Shown here: in pieces, positions 1-8,065 of the stretch
How positions within the stretch are numbered: the first letter of the stretch is position 1
Layout of the letters: every line of letters starts with the position of its first letter
Origin: Roseomonas rosulenta
GTDB lineage: Bacteria > Pseudomonadota > Alphaproteobacteria > Acetobacterales > Acetobacteraceae
Assembly (NCBI RefSeq): GCF_016106005.1
Contig: NZ_JACADR010000007.1
Span: 1 to 47,200 of the forward strand
Reading direction: 5' to 3'
DNA length: 47,200 nt
Notes under the pieces: generated by a model
Seen by the model: only the letters and a program-made list of their open reading frames with translations
What the model was told of the DNA's origin: nothing
Databases searched by the model: none
Position numbers and translations under genes: made by a program

Positions 1-14
1 TGCTCTTCCGACCT
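1..14. other. Probable residual Illumina adapter at contig end
   Basis: The first 14 bases (TGCTCTTCCGACCT) match the 3' end of the TruSeq-type adapter (TGCTCTTCCGATCT) at 13 of 14 positions, the only difference being base 12. The position at the very edge of the window fits untrimmed adapter read-through. The last codons of the partial lipoprotein gene that runs into this edge are therefore probably artificial. Confidence 0.7.
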
Positions 15-175
15 GCCCGGCCCGGGCCGCCCCCCGCCAGCGCGCCGATCGTGGCCCCGGTGCCTGCGCCGATCAGCCCGCCGCCCACCGCGCGCTGCGT
101 CGGGTCATAGGGGTTGGTGCAGCCCGCGCCGAGCACGGCAAGCGCGCCGAGGGCCATGAGTGCGGTGCGATGCAT
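1..175 (-). CDS. Glycine-zipper lipoprotein, partial (C-terminus missing)
   Basis: The first 58 codons of a small outer-membrane-type lipoprotein are visible, starting at an ATG with a good Shine-Dalgarno (GGGAGG, 6 bases upstream). Residues 1-18 form a hydrophobic signal peptide ending in a lipobox (LGAGC), so Cys19 is the expected lipidated residue. From about residue 30 a Gly/Ala-rich stretch with repeated G-x3-G spacing (GGGLIGAG, GATIGALAG) is typical of glycine-zipper proteins of the cell envelope. The last codons (about RKS) come from the adapter-like bases at the window edge and should not be trusted. The specific role is unknown. A related small lipoprotein of the osmotically inducible or YMGG type is the nearest comparison. 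Confidence 0.75.
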   Translation of the reverse strand, partial: MHRTALMALGALAVLGAGCTNPYDPTQRAVGGGLIGAGTGATIGALAGGGPGRAGRKS

Positions 176-268
176 GCGCGATCCTCCCGGAACCGGCGAA
201 CCGACCAGGTTCTCCCGATTCCCATGCTTTAACCCTGGCCCCGACCTGTGGCGATGGCGTGGCGACGC

Positions 269-757
269 TCAGCGGCCCGGCGGGCGTCCGTAGAACGGTG
301 CGTCCGGCGCGGCGCCCCAGGGCCGCCCCGGCAAAGGCCGCTCGGGTGGCGCGCTGGGCGGGCGGCCGACATAGCGGCCCTGCGGCAGAGGCGGCTCGAA
401 CATGCCGCCCTGGGGCGAGACATAGCGTGGCGGGTTGATCGGTGGCGGTCGGATCGGCCGCGGCGGGCGATCCCAGCCGGGTTGGCCGCCCCACCAGGCC
501 GGCGGCGGAACATAGGCGGGGCCGGACTGGTAGGTCAGGCTCGACTGCGGTGCTTGCGGCGGTGCCGCGGCCGCCGGCGGCGGGGCGGGGCGGGGCGCAG
601 GCTCGGGTGCGGAGGGCGCGCCGTAGAACACCTGCGGCGAGGGCGTGCCGTAGAGCACCCGCGGCAGGCCCTGCTCGGGCGCCTGCGCCGCGACGGGCAG
701 CGCCAGCGCCGCCAGCAGGGCGGTGAGGCAGGCGCGCCGGCGCGGCATCGCGGTCAT
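269..757 (-). CDS. Secreted proline-rich protein of unknown function
   Basis: This 162-residue protein has a clear Sec signal peptide: Arg-rich start, hydrophobic segment about residues 9-21, and likely cleavage after AAQA. The rest is about one third Pro, with Gly, Arg, Tyr and Trp, low in complexity, and without any recognised domain, so it is probably disordered in the periplasm or envelope. An internal ATG at 748 lies about 10 bases after a GGGGG stretch and is a better placed start than 757, where that stretch is almost against the ATG. It lies just upstream of the ThDP enzyme on the other side of its stop codon (31-base gap, same strand), so it is the last gene of that leftward run or independent. 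I do not recognise a family. Confidence 0.6.
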   Translation of the reverse strand: MTAMPRRRACLTALLAALALPVAAQAPEQGLPRVLYGTPSPQVFYGAPSAPEPAPRPAPPPAAAAPPQAPQSSLTYQSGPAYVPPPAWWGGQPGWDRPPRPIRPPPINPPRYVSPQGGMFEPPLPQGRYVGRPPSAPPERPLPGRPWGAAPDAPFYGRPPGR

Positions 758-788
758 GCCCCCAATATAGCGCGCCTTGCGGCGGAAT

Positions 789-2528
789 TCAGACCGGCCT
801 GTCGCCTTTCTCGACGCGCAGGGTGCGGTTGTCCACGCCGGGGAGCATCCGCGCCGGGTCGCGCGTGACGATCACGTCGAGGATCGTCGGCGTGGCGGTG
901 TTCGCGAGCCCCTCGCGGATGGCGGCGCCAAGCTTTCCCGGGTTCTCCACCCTCACCCCATGGCAGCCGAAGGCGCGCGCGGCCGCCGCATAGTCGGTCT
1001 CGCCCAGCTCCGAGGACTGGTACTTGCCCGGCCCATAGACGGCGTGCTGCAGCGCCTTCACATAGCCCGAGGCGCCGTTGTTGAAGACGCAGAGCACGTA
1101 GTTGGCGCCAACGCGGCGCGCCGTCTCGATCTCGCCGATCGTCATGTTGAAGCCGCCATCGCCGGTCAGGCCCACCACGCGCCGCGTCGCCCCCGCCGCC
1201 ATCTGCGCGCCCATCGCCCCCGGCGCCCCATAGCCGATGGAGGCGAAGCCGCGATCGGCGATGAAGTGCCTACCCGCTGCCTTTGTGTCGAACAGCAGCC
1301 CACCCCAATGGCCGGCGAAGCCGCCATCCGCCACCAGGATGTCGTCGGCCGCCATGGCGATGTTCAGCTCGTTGATCAGGCGGCCGACATTGATCGGTGT
1401 CTCGTTGGATTCCAGCCGGTCGGCGGCGCCCGCGCGCCAGGCGGCCATGCGCGGCGCGACGGTGCCGGCGAATTCGGTGCGTTCGTCGGGCAGGGCGCCG
1501 CGTGGCAGCGCCATCAGCAGGTCCGACAGCGCGAGGCGCGCATCGGCCGCCAGCGCCACATCGGCGCGCGTGGTGCGGCCGATCTCCTCCGGCACGATCT
1601 CGATATGCACCACGGGCACGCCGGCGGGCATCAGGGAGAAGCGCTTCGTCGCGATCTCGCCGAGCTTGCACCCCACCACGATCAGCAGATCGGATTGCGC
1701 GATGAAGTCGTTGGCGATGCGGGAATAGCGGCCGAAGACGCCGAGCGAGAGGCGATGCGTGCAGGCGATCGCGCCCTTGCCCGACATGGTGTGCGCGACC
1801 GGGATATTCTGCGCCTCGGCCAGCGCCAGCAGTGCCTCATGGGCGCCGCTGACGTGGATGCCTCCGCCGACCAGCAGCACCGGGCGCTTGGCGCGCGCGA
1901 GCAGCGCGGCGGCGCGTTCCACCTCGTCAGGGTCGGGACGCGTGCGGCGGGCCTGCGCCACCAGCGTGCCGGGATCGGCCCAGATCTCGTCGGCAGCGAA
2001 GTCGTGTTCGCCGTGGCAGACATCCTCCGGCACGTCGAGCACCACCGGGCCGGGGCGGCCGGAGGTGGCGATGGCGAAGGCGCGGCGCACCAGTTCCGGG
2101 ATGCGCTTCGTGTGCTCGACGCGGATCAGGTCCTTGCAGGCGGGGCGCAGGATCTCGACCTGCCGCGCTTCCTGCGTCATGTTCTTCCATGCGTGCTCGC
2201 GGTTGGCGTCGCCGGTGATGGCGACCATCGGGATGCCGGCATTGAGGGATTCCACCAGCCCCGTGACCAGGTTGGTCGCTCCCGGTCCGAGGGTCGCATC
2301 CACCACGCCCGGCCGGTTGGTCACCCGCGCCCAGGCATCGGCGGCGAATGTGCCGCAGCGTTCGTCGTTGATCAGGTGGTGCTTGAGCCCGAGCGCGCGG
2401 CAGGCCTCGTAGAAGGGCAGCAGCTGAAAGCCGCCCATGCCGAACATCGGGCCCACCTGGTGGGCCTGGAGCATGCGCGCCAGCGCCTCGCCGCCGGTGA
2501 TGGTGAGGTTGGTGTTGGATGCACTCAC
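789..2528 (-). CDS. ThDP-dependent acetolactate synthase-like enzyme
   Basis: At 579 residues this has the length and three-domain plan of the acetolactate synthase/benzoylformate decarboxylase superfamily. The N-terminal PYR domain carries the catalytic Glu56 in NDERCGTFAADAWAR. A central nucleotide-fold domain spans about residues 200-345. The C-terminal PP domain has the ThDP/Mg motif GDGGFN (456-461) ending in NN (483-484). Family knowledge predicts decarboxylation or carboligation of a 2-oxoacid in the cytoplasm. Substrate cannot be read from sequence, and no ilvN-like regulatory subunit is adjacent, so a biosynthetic IlvB role is unlikely. It starts with GTG, overlapping the stop of the upstream gene by 4 bases (GTGA), so the two proteins are translationally coupled and likely work together. 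Confidence 0.85.
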   Translation of the reverse strand: MSASNTNLTITGGEALARMLQAHQVGPMFGMGGFQLLPFYEACRALGLKHHLINDERCGTFAADAWARVTNRPGVVDATLGPGATNLVTGLVESLNAGIPMVAITGDANREHAWKNMTQEARQVEILRPACKDLIRVEHTKRIPELVRRAFAIATSGRPGPVVLDVPEDVCHGEHDFAADEIWADPGTLVAQARRTRPDPDEVERAAALLARAKRPVLLVGGGIHVSGAHEALLALAEAQNIPVAHTMSGKGAIACTHRLSLGVFGRYSRIANDFIAQSDLLIVVGCKLGEIATKRFSLMPAGVPVVHIEIVPEEIGRTTRADVALAADARLALSDLLMALPRGALPDERTEFAGTVAPRMAAWRAGAADRLESNETPINVGRLINELNIAMAADDILVADGGFAGHWGGLLFDTKAAGRHFIADRGFASIGYGAPGAMGAQMAAGATRRVVGLTGDGGFNMTIGEIETARRVGANYVLCVFNNGASGYVKALQHAVYGPGKYQSSELGETDYAAAARAFGCHGVRVENPGKLGAAIREGLANTATPTILDVIVTRDPARMLPGVDNRTLRVEKGDRPV

Positions 2529-3334
2529 GCGCGGCGGTCCTTCATGCTGGCGTCAACGAGCAGGGTGACGGCATCGCGCACCGTCCCGCCGGGCTTCAGC
2601 CCCAGCGAGGCGGCGCGCGCGTTGACGGCGGAGACGATGCCGGTTTCGACAGCGGAGCGCCCATCGCCGATGCGCGCCGTCCAGGCGGAATAGGTGGCGG
2701 CCGCGATGCCGCGCGCATCGAGCGCGGGCAGGCGCGTGAAGCCCGCGCCGTCGATCCCGCCATCGGCGTCGTTGTACAGCGCGGCAAAGACGGCGGCGCG
2801 AGCGGCGCTCTCCGGCCGGCCGCCGAGCAGCGCGCCATGGCTGCCGGTGACCACCACCGTGCCGTCATCGGCCGGTGTCATCAGGGAGTTGGAATCCATG
2901 GCGCAGGCGCGCGGGCCGATGGCGAAGCGGGATTCCACGCTGTCCGGCGCATCGACCGAGGGCAGGGGGGCGGCGGCCAGGCGGCGCGCGGCCTCGCGGC
3001 ACCACATGCCCGGTTCGATGCCGAGCGTCGCGGCGGCAGCGTTCACCTGGCTGACGATGCCGCGCCCGAGCATGTCGAAGCCATCGCCGATGCGCGCCGA
3101 ACGGTGGGAGCAGCAGGCGGCAGCGATGCCCAGCGGGTCGAGGTAGTCCAGACCGGCGATGCCTGCGCCCTGCAGCCCGACGCCGGCATCGTTCAGCAGC
3201 ACGCCGGCGACGCGCGCCTTGGCGGCGAGATAGGCCGCATAGACCCCGCCATGCGAACCGCCGACGATGACGCGCCCTTGCGCCTCCGGCCCCAGCCGGG
3301 TGACGCTGTCCACGACGATCAGCCGGTCCAGCAT
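2525..3334 (-). CDS. Internally duplicated protein of unknown function, coupled to ThDP enzyme
   Basis: This 269-residue protein is built from two copies of the same unit, roughly residues 5-125 and 143-262, offset by about 140. Both copies contain GSHG (26-29 and 164-167), a NDA-containing segment, a GIAAA segment, RIGDG (81-85 and 221-225) and GIVSxVNAxAAxLGxxPG (92-109 and 232-249). There is no signal peptide or membrane segment, so it is cytoplasmic. The start at 3334 is preceded by GAGAAGGA 8 bases upstream; the reading frame continues further but overlaps the divergent promoter region. The 4-base overlap with the following ThDP enzyme suggests a partner or accessory role. I do not recognise a characterised family. 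The conserved Ser-His pair in each copy may mark an active or binding site, which is inference. Confidence 0.7.
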   Translation of the reverse strand: MLDRLIVVDSVTRLGPEAQGRVIVGGSHGGVYAAYLAAKARVAGVLLNDAGVGLQGAGIAGLDYLDPLGIAAACCSHRSARIGDGFDMLGRGIVSQVNAAAATLGIEPGMWCREAARRLAAAPLPSVDAPDSVESRFAIGPRACAMDSNSLMTPADDGTVVVTGSHGALLGGRPESAARAAVFAALYNDADGGIDGAGFTRLPALDARGIAAATYSAWTARIGDGRSAVETGIVSAVNARAASLGLKPGGTVRDAVTLLVDASMKDRRA

Positions 3335-3480
3335 GGCCGCGTTCCTTCTCCCCTTGCGGGAGTAGAGCGCGGCCGGCGCACTGGCAACAGGCCCAGTGGC
3401 CCGGTGTGAGCGAAGGCGCCGCGGTTTGCCGCGACGGTCGAGGCCGAACCGGGGCACGGTCGAAGGGGAGGGGGTTCGGC
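3335..3480. promoter_or_regulatory. Divergent intergenic region with a direct repeat
   Basis: This 146-base region separates the leftward duplicated-protein/ThDP pair from the rightward E1 alpha/beta pair, so promoters for both must lie here. A direct repeat ACGGTCGA occurs at 3434-3441 and 3456-3463, 22 bases apart or about two helical turns, which would suit an activator or repressor. I see no convincing -10/-35 pair, and no regulator gene is adjacent. Confidence 0.3.
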
Positions 3481-4461
3481 ATGTCGGGCACGTCCAACGA
3501 GACGGCGCGGCGGATTGCGATGCTGCGCGACATGGCGCGCATCCGCGCCTTCGAGCGCGAGGCCGTGGCGGCGATGCGTTCCGGCGAGGCGCCGGGCGTG
3601 GTGCACCCCTCGATCGGGCAGGAAGGCGTGGCGGTCGGGGTTTGCACCAACCTCAGGCGCGCCGACCGGATCACCAGCACGCATCGCGGCCACGGGCACG
3701 CCATCGCGAAGGGGGCCGATGCACGGGCGATGATGCTGGAACTGCATGGCCGCGCCGGTGGGTCCTGCGGCGGCAAGGGCGGATCCATGCACATCGCGGA
3801 CTTCGCGGTGGGGATGCTGGGGGCGAATGGCGTGGTCGGCGCGGGCATCCCCATCGCCTGCGGCGCGGCGCAGGCAATCCGGCTGACCGGCGAGGACGCG
3901 ATGGTGGCCTGTTTCTTCGGCGACGGCGCGGTCAATCGCGGGCCGTTCCTGGAGGGCATGAACTGGGCCGCGCTGTATCGCCTGCCGGTGCTCTTCGTCT
4001 GCGAGGACAACGGCTTCGCCGCCTTCACGCGCAACAGCGCGGTGACGGCGGGCGCTGGCCCGGCGGCGCGCGCCGAGGCCTGCGGCGTGCCCGCCACCGC
4101 GGTGGATGGCGAGGACGTGCTGGCGGCGGATGCGGTCACCGCCGACCTGGTGGCGCGCATTCGCGGCGGCGCCGGCCCGCAATTCCTGCATGCCAAGTGC
4201 TACCGCTGGGAAGGCCATACCGGCACCGACGCCGCTGCCTATCGCCCCACCGAGGAAGCGGCCGCGGCGCGCGGGCGCGATGCGATACGGCGCCTCGCGG
4301 CGGTGCTGGAAGCCGAGGGCGTCACGGCGGCCGAGATCGCCGGCATCGAGGCACAGGCCGCCGTCGAGATGGCGGCCTACCGCGCCGCCGCCCTGGCCGC
4401 ACCTTGGCCTGATCCCGGCGCCGCCTTCAGCGACGTGCAGGATGCGGGGGCGCCGGCATGA
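3481..4461 (+). CDS. 2-oxoacid/acetoin dehydrogenase E1 component, alpha subunit
   Basis: This is the alpha subunit of a ThDP-dependent dehydrogenase E1 (PdhA/AcoA type), which decarboxylates a 2-oxoacid or acetoin together with the beta subunit encoded next. The 326-residue length fits the family. The ThDP motif begins at GDG (147-149) and ends at Asn177, and the HRGHGH and GGKGGSMH segments (68-73, 98-104) are typical. The start at 3481 has a strong purine-rich ribosome site (AAGGGGAGGGGG) and avoids an implausible N-terminal extension. Its stop overlaps the beta start by 4 bases (ATGA). No E2 or E3 gene follows, so the complex must borrow these from elsewhere or act without them. The true substrate is undetermined. 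Confidence 0.88.
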   Translation: MSGTSNETARRIAMLRDMARIRAFEREAVAAMRSGEAPGVVHPSIGQEGVAVGVCTNLRRADRITSTHRGHGHAIAKGADARAMMLELHGRAGGSCGGKGGSMHIADFAVGMLGANGVVGAGIPIACGAAQAIRLTGEDAMVACFFGDGAVNRGPFLEGMNWAALYRLPVLFVCEDNGFAAFTRNSAVTAGAGPAARAEACGVPATAVDGEDVLAADAVTADLVARIRGGAGPQFLHAKCYRWEGHTGTDAAAYRPTEEAAAARGRDAIRRLAAVLEAEGVTAAEIAGIEAQAAVEMAAYRAAALAAPWPDPGAAFSDVQDAGAPA

Positions 4462-5423
4462 CGCGCCTGACGTTTGCCGAGGCCGCGCGCCGCGCGCTCG
4501 CCGCCGAGATGCGCCGCGATCCGCTGGTCTGGGCGCTGGGCGAGGACCTGGTGCAGGGCGGTATCTTCGGCCAGTACAGGGGCCTGGCGGAGGAATTCGG
4601 CACGGACCGCATCGTCTCCACGCCGATCTCCGAGAGCACCATCATGGGCGCGGGCCTGGGAGCGGCGCTGTGCGGCACGCGGCCGGTGATCGAGATGCGC
4701 ATCGCCGACTTCACGCTCTGCGCCATGGACGAACTCGTCAGCCAGATCGCCAAGGTGCGCTACATGTTCGGCGGTCAGGGGCGCGCCGCGCTGGTCGTGC
4801 GCATGCCGCAGGGCATGTGGCGCAATTCCGCCGCGCAGCACAGCCAGTGCCTCGAGGCCTGGCTCACGCATATCCCGGGCCTGGTGGTGGCCGCCCCCGG
4901 CACGCCGGCGGATGCGGCGGGGCTGCTTGTGGCGGCGATCCGCGCGGACGATCCCGTGGTGCTTATGGAACCGAAGAACCTCTGGACCGCGGAGGGCGAG
5001 GTGCCGGACGAGGTCGCGCCCGTGCCCTTCGGCGTGGCGCGCCACGCCGCGGCCGGCGATGCGCTGACCGTGGTCACCTGGTCGGCGACCGTGCCGGTGG
5101 TCGAGCAGGCGGCGCGCGAGAGCGGCGTGGCCTGCGACGTGTTCGACCTGCGCAGCCTCTGGCCTTGGGACGAGGCGGCGGTGCTGGCCTCCGCGCGGCG
5201 CACCGGACGGCTGCTGGTGGTGCACGAGGCCGTCACGGTCTCGGGCTTCGGCGCGGAGGTGGTGGCCCGCGTGGTGGAGGGCGTGGGGCCGGCCGGCCTG
5301 CGCGCGGTGGAACGCCTGGGCGCGCCGCGCGCACCCGTGCCGTTCAGCCCGCCGCTCGAGGATGCGATGCGCATCTCCCATGCGCGGGTAGTGGAGGCGC
5401 TGCGGCGCGTCGCAGCGATCTAG
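4458..5423 (+). CDS. 2-oxoacid/acetoin dehydrogenase E1 component, beta subunit
   Basis: This 321-residue protein is the beta partner (PdhB/AcoB type) of the alpha subunit just upstream, with which it forms an alpha2beta2 heterotetramer in this family. The N-terminal ThDP-binding half contains GEDLVQGGIFGQYRGL and the TPISE segment holding the catalytic Glu. The C-terminal transketolase domain includes VFDLRSLWPWD and VHEAV, which are conserved across the family. It starts inside the alpha stop codon (ATGA), indicating translational coupling and equal expression. The gene ends the operon, since a 162-base gap and a separately ribosome-bound gene follow. Confidence 0.88.
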   Translation: MTRLTFAEAARRALAAEMRRDPLVWALGEDLVQGGIFGQYRGLAEEFGTDRIVSTPISESTIMGAGLGAALCGTRPVIEMRIADFTLCAMDELVSQIAKVRYMFGGQGRAALVVRMPQGMWRNSAAQHSQCLEAWLTHIPGLVVAAPGTPADAAGLLVAAIRADDPVVLMEPKNLWTAEGEVPDEVAPVPFGVARHAAAGDALTVVTWSATVPVVEQAARESGVACDVFDLRSLWPWDEAAVLASARRTGRLLVVHEAVTVSGFGAEVVARVVEGVGPAGLRAVERLGAPRAPVPFSPPLEDAMRISHARVVEALRRVAAI

Positions 5424-5585
5424 CGCGGCAAGACCGCCGCCATGGCATGGCTTTTCTTTCATACGCGCCGTCGCAGGGGGCCGTTTGCTATGCTGGGCCA
5501 TCGGTGCAGCATGCGGGCTGCGTCGCTTGCGCGCCGTGGCGGGCCTGTGCTCCGGTCCGCACCCATTCCAGCAGGAGGGTTCCGC

Positions 5586-6248
5586 ATGTCCATCCAGATC
5601 GGCCAGGTCGCCCCCGATTTCGAAGCAGACACCACCCAGGGCCGCATCCGCTTCCATGACTGGATCGGCGCTGGCTGGGCGATCCTGTTCAGCCACCCCA
5701 AGGACTTCACGCCGGTCTGCACGACCGAGCTCGGCACCATGGCCGGCCTCAAGCCGGAATTCGACAGGCGCAACTGCAAGATCATCGGCCTGTCGGTGGA
5801 CCCGGTGGAGAGCCACCACCGCTGGGAAGGCGACATCGCCGAGGTGACGGGGCACGCCGTGACCTATCCGATGATCGGCGACCCGACGCTGCATGTCTCG
5901 AAGCTGTTCGGCATGCTGCCGGCGGATGCGGGCAGCACCTCGGACGGGCGCACCGCCGCGGCGAACCAGACGGTGCGCGTGGTGGTCATCATCGGGCCGG
6001 ACAAGCAGGTGAAGGCGTATCTCGCCTATCCCATGACGGCGGGGCGCAACTTCGACGAGATCCTGCGCCTGCTCGACAGCCTGCAGCTGACCGCGAAGCA
6101 CAAGGTGGCCACGCCGGCCAACTGGCAGCGCGGCGACGACGTGATCATCGCCGGGTCGGTCAGCAACGAGGATGCGAAGAAGCTCTTCCCGGAGGGCTGG
6201 CGCGAGCCCAAGCCCTACATCCGCATCGTGCCGCAGCCGGGCGGCTGA
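5586..6248 (+). CDS. 1-Cys peroxiredoxin (Prx6-like)
   Basis: A 220-residue thiol peroxidase that reduces hydrogen peroxide, alkyl hydroperoxides or peroxynitrite in the cytoplasm. The peroxidatic Cys45 lies in FTPVCTTELG, preceded by FSHPKD. The length and the C-terminal arm with KLFPEGW and PQPGG are characteristic of the Prx6/1-Cys group, larger than AhpC. The start at 5586 is chosen because of the strong AGGAGGG site 5 bases upstream; the frame is open further upstream but that extension is not conserved-looking. It stands alone, converging on the TRAP permease gene with only 18 bases between stop codons. The 162 bases upstream hold no gene. Confidence 0.93.
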   Translation: MSIQIGQVAPDFEADTTQGRIRFHDWIGAGWAILFSHPKDFTPVCTTELGTMAGLKPEFDRRNCKIIGLSVDPVESHHRWEGDIAEVTGHAVTYPMIGDPTLHVSKLFGMLPADAGSTSDGRTAAANQTVRVVVIIGPDKQVKAYLAYPMTAGRNFDEILRLLDSLQLTAKHKVATPANWQRGDDVIIAGSVSNEDAKKLFPEGWREPKPYIRIVPQPGG

Positions 6249-6266
6249 GGGGGCGCGCCGGCCGCG

Positions 6267-7553
6267 CTACCCGAGCCCCATCACCCGCGGCAGCCACAGC
6301 GCTAGGTCCGGCAGCGCCATCACGCAGGCGGCCGCGGCGGTCATGGCGAGCACCATCCAGGCCACCCAGGGGATGGTGCTCTCCATCGGCACGCCGGCGA
6401 TGCGGCAGGAGACCATCAGGTTCACTGCCATGGGCGGCGTGAACTGCCCGATCGCGATCATCATGGTCAGCACCACGCCGAACCAGGTCAGGTCCCAGCC
6501 GAAGCTGTTCGCGATCGGGAGCAGGATCGGCAGCAGGATCAGGAAGATCGAGATGCCGTCGAGGAACATCCCGACCACGATCAGGAACAGCGTCAGCAGC
6601 GCGAGCGTGCCGGCCGAGCCGAAGCCGAGGCCCACCACCCATTCCGCGATCGGCCGCACGATACCGAGCGTGCTGGTGGACCAGGCGAAGACCGTGGCCA
6701 GCGCCACGACGATGAGGATCACCGCCGATATCTCACCCGCCTCGACCAGCATCTCATAGACGTCGCGCAGCGTCAGGCTGCGATAGATCACGAAGCCGAT
6801 GAACAGGCCGAAGAACACGGCGACGACCGCGGCTTCGGTCGGCGTGAAGATCCCGATGCGCATGCCTCCCAGGATCACCACCGGCGCCAGCAGCCCCCAG
6901 ATCGCTTCCTTGAAGGTCTGCCAGACCTGCAGCGCCTCGGTCTGCCGCGCCTTGCCGCCAAAATCCTTGATGATCGAGATCGCGACCACTGCGGCGATGA
7001 TGAACAGCCCCGCCAGCACGCCCGGTATCATGCCCGCGGCGAAGATCGCCGGCACCGACACGCCCGGCACCAGCACCGCATAGACGATGAAGGCGATCGA
7101 GGGCGGGATCAGGATGTCGGTCGCGGCCGCCGCACCGACGGTGCTCGCGATGAAGGGGCGCGGGTAGCCGTCCTCGACCATCGACTTCGTCATCACCTGG
7201 CCGACGGCGGCGGAATTCGCCGGGCCCGACCCCGTGATGCCGCCCAGCACCATGGCGACGAGAACCGCGACTGAGGCCAGCGCCCCGCGCCCCGCACCCA
7301 CGATGGCGCTGGCGAAGCGCACCAGGCGCAGCGCAACCCCAGTGCGTTCGAAGACGCAGCCCACCAGTACGAACATCGGGATGGCGATCAGCGGATACTT
7401 GGCGATCCCGGCATAGACATTGGTCGGCATCGCCATGATCGACTGGTCCGCGAGCCAGATTGCGAAGGCCCCCGCCAGCCCGAGGCAGATGCCCACCGGC
7501 ACGCCTGCCGCGAGCAGCACGCCGAAGCCGAGGAACAGCGTGGCGGCGATCAT
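6267..7553 (-). CDS. TRAP transporter large permease (DctM family)
   Basis: The 428-residue, almost entirely hydrophobic protein has about 12 membrane segments and the family length. GGITGSGPANSAAVG (about 103-117) is the conserved loop of DctM, and DILIPPSIAF is a second typical segment. It moves a substrate with sodium across the inner membrane together with the small subunit DctQ and the periplasmic receptor DctP. The start overlaps the DctQ stop by 4 bases (ATGA), so it is last of the leftward dctP-dctQ-dctM operon. Substrate is not predictable; carboxylates are usual for the family. Confidence 0.92.
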   Translation of the reverse strand: MIAATLFLGFGVLLAAGVPVGICLGLAGAFAIWLADQSIMAMPTNVYAGIAKYPLIAIPMFVLVGCVFERTGVALRLVRFASAIVGAGRGALASVAVLVAMVLGGITGSGPANSAAVGQVMTKSMVEDGYPRPFIASTVGAAAATDILIPPSIAFIVYAVLVPGVSVPAIFAAGMIPGVLAGLFIIAAVVAISIIKDFGGKARQTEALQVWQTFKEAIWGLLAPVVILGGMRIGIFTPTEAAVVAVFFGLFIGFVIYRSLTLRDVYEMLVEAGEISAVILIVVALATVFAWSTSTLGIVRPIAEWVVGLGFGSAGTLALLTLFLIVVGMFLDGISIFLILLPILLPIANSFGWDLTWFGVVLTMMIAIGQFTPPMAVNLMVSCRIAGVPMESTIPWVAWMVLAMTAAAACVMALPDLALWLPRVMGLG

Positions 7554-8059
7554 GCGGCCTCACCCCGCGCGATGTGCACCAGCCGCCCCGCCGCCCGTCC
7601 GATCACCAGCAGCGAGAGCAGCGGCAGCCAGCCGGTGTAGAGCCAGTTCGGGTTGCCCAGGCCGTTCGATAGCACATCGAAGCGGTATTCGTCATAGGCG
7701 AGTTTCGCGCCGAACCAGGCGAGCAGTCCGAAGCAGATGATCGCCAGCAGCAGCGCCAGCACTTCCATGCGCCGCCGCCAGTCAGGCGGCATCAGATCGG
7801 TGAAGTACTCGACCCGGATGTGCCGCCCCGCGGCAGTCGCCAGCGCGGTGCCGACGAAGGTTACGATCACCATCAGCACGACGGAGTATTCCTCGGTCAC
7901 CGCGAGCGAGACATTGGTCAGGTAGCGCGCCGCCACGTTCGCCGCGGTAATCAGCGCCATGGCGCCCATCGCGAGTGCGAGCAGCACGCGCTCGAAGGAC
8001 AGCGGCAGGCGTGTACGGGGTTCCGGCTGCGCCGCAGCCGGGTCGAGCTCGGCGCTCAC
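7550..8059 (-). CDS. TRAP transporter small permease (DctQ family)
   Basis: A 169-residue inner-membrane protein with four predicted hydrophobic segments (about residues 24-45, 60-80, 97-118 and 140-157). EEYSVVLMVIVTFVG and a following G-R-H-I-R-V segment are characteristic of DctQ. It forms the membrane complex with the DctM encoded immediately downstream. The gene sits 6 bases after the receptor gene and overlaps dctM by 4 bases, so the three are one transcript. The Pro/Ala-rich first 20 residues are a cytoplasmic tail. Confidence 0.9.
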   Translation of the reverse strand: MSAELDPAAAQPEPRTRLPLSFERVLLALAMGAMALITAANVAARYLTNVSLAVTEEYSVVLMVIVTFVGTALATAAGRHIRVEYFTDLMPPDWRRRMEVLALLLAIICFGLLAWFGAKLAYDEYRFDVLSNGLGNPNWLYTGWLPLLSLLVIGRAAGRLVHIARGEAA

Positions 8060-8065
8060 CGGCGA

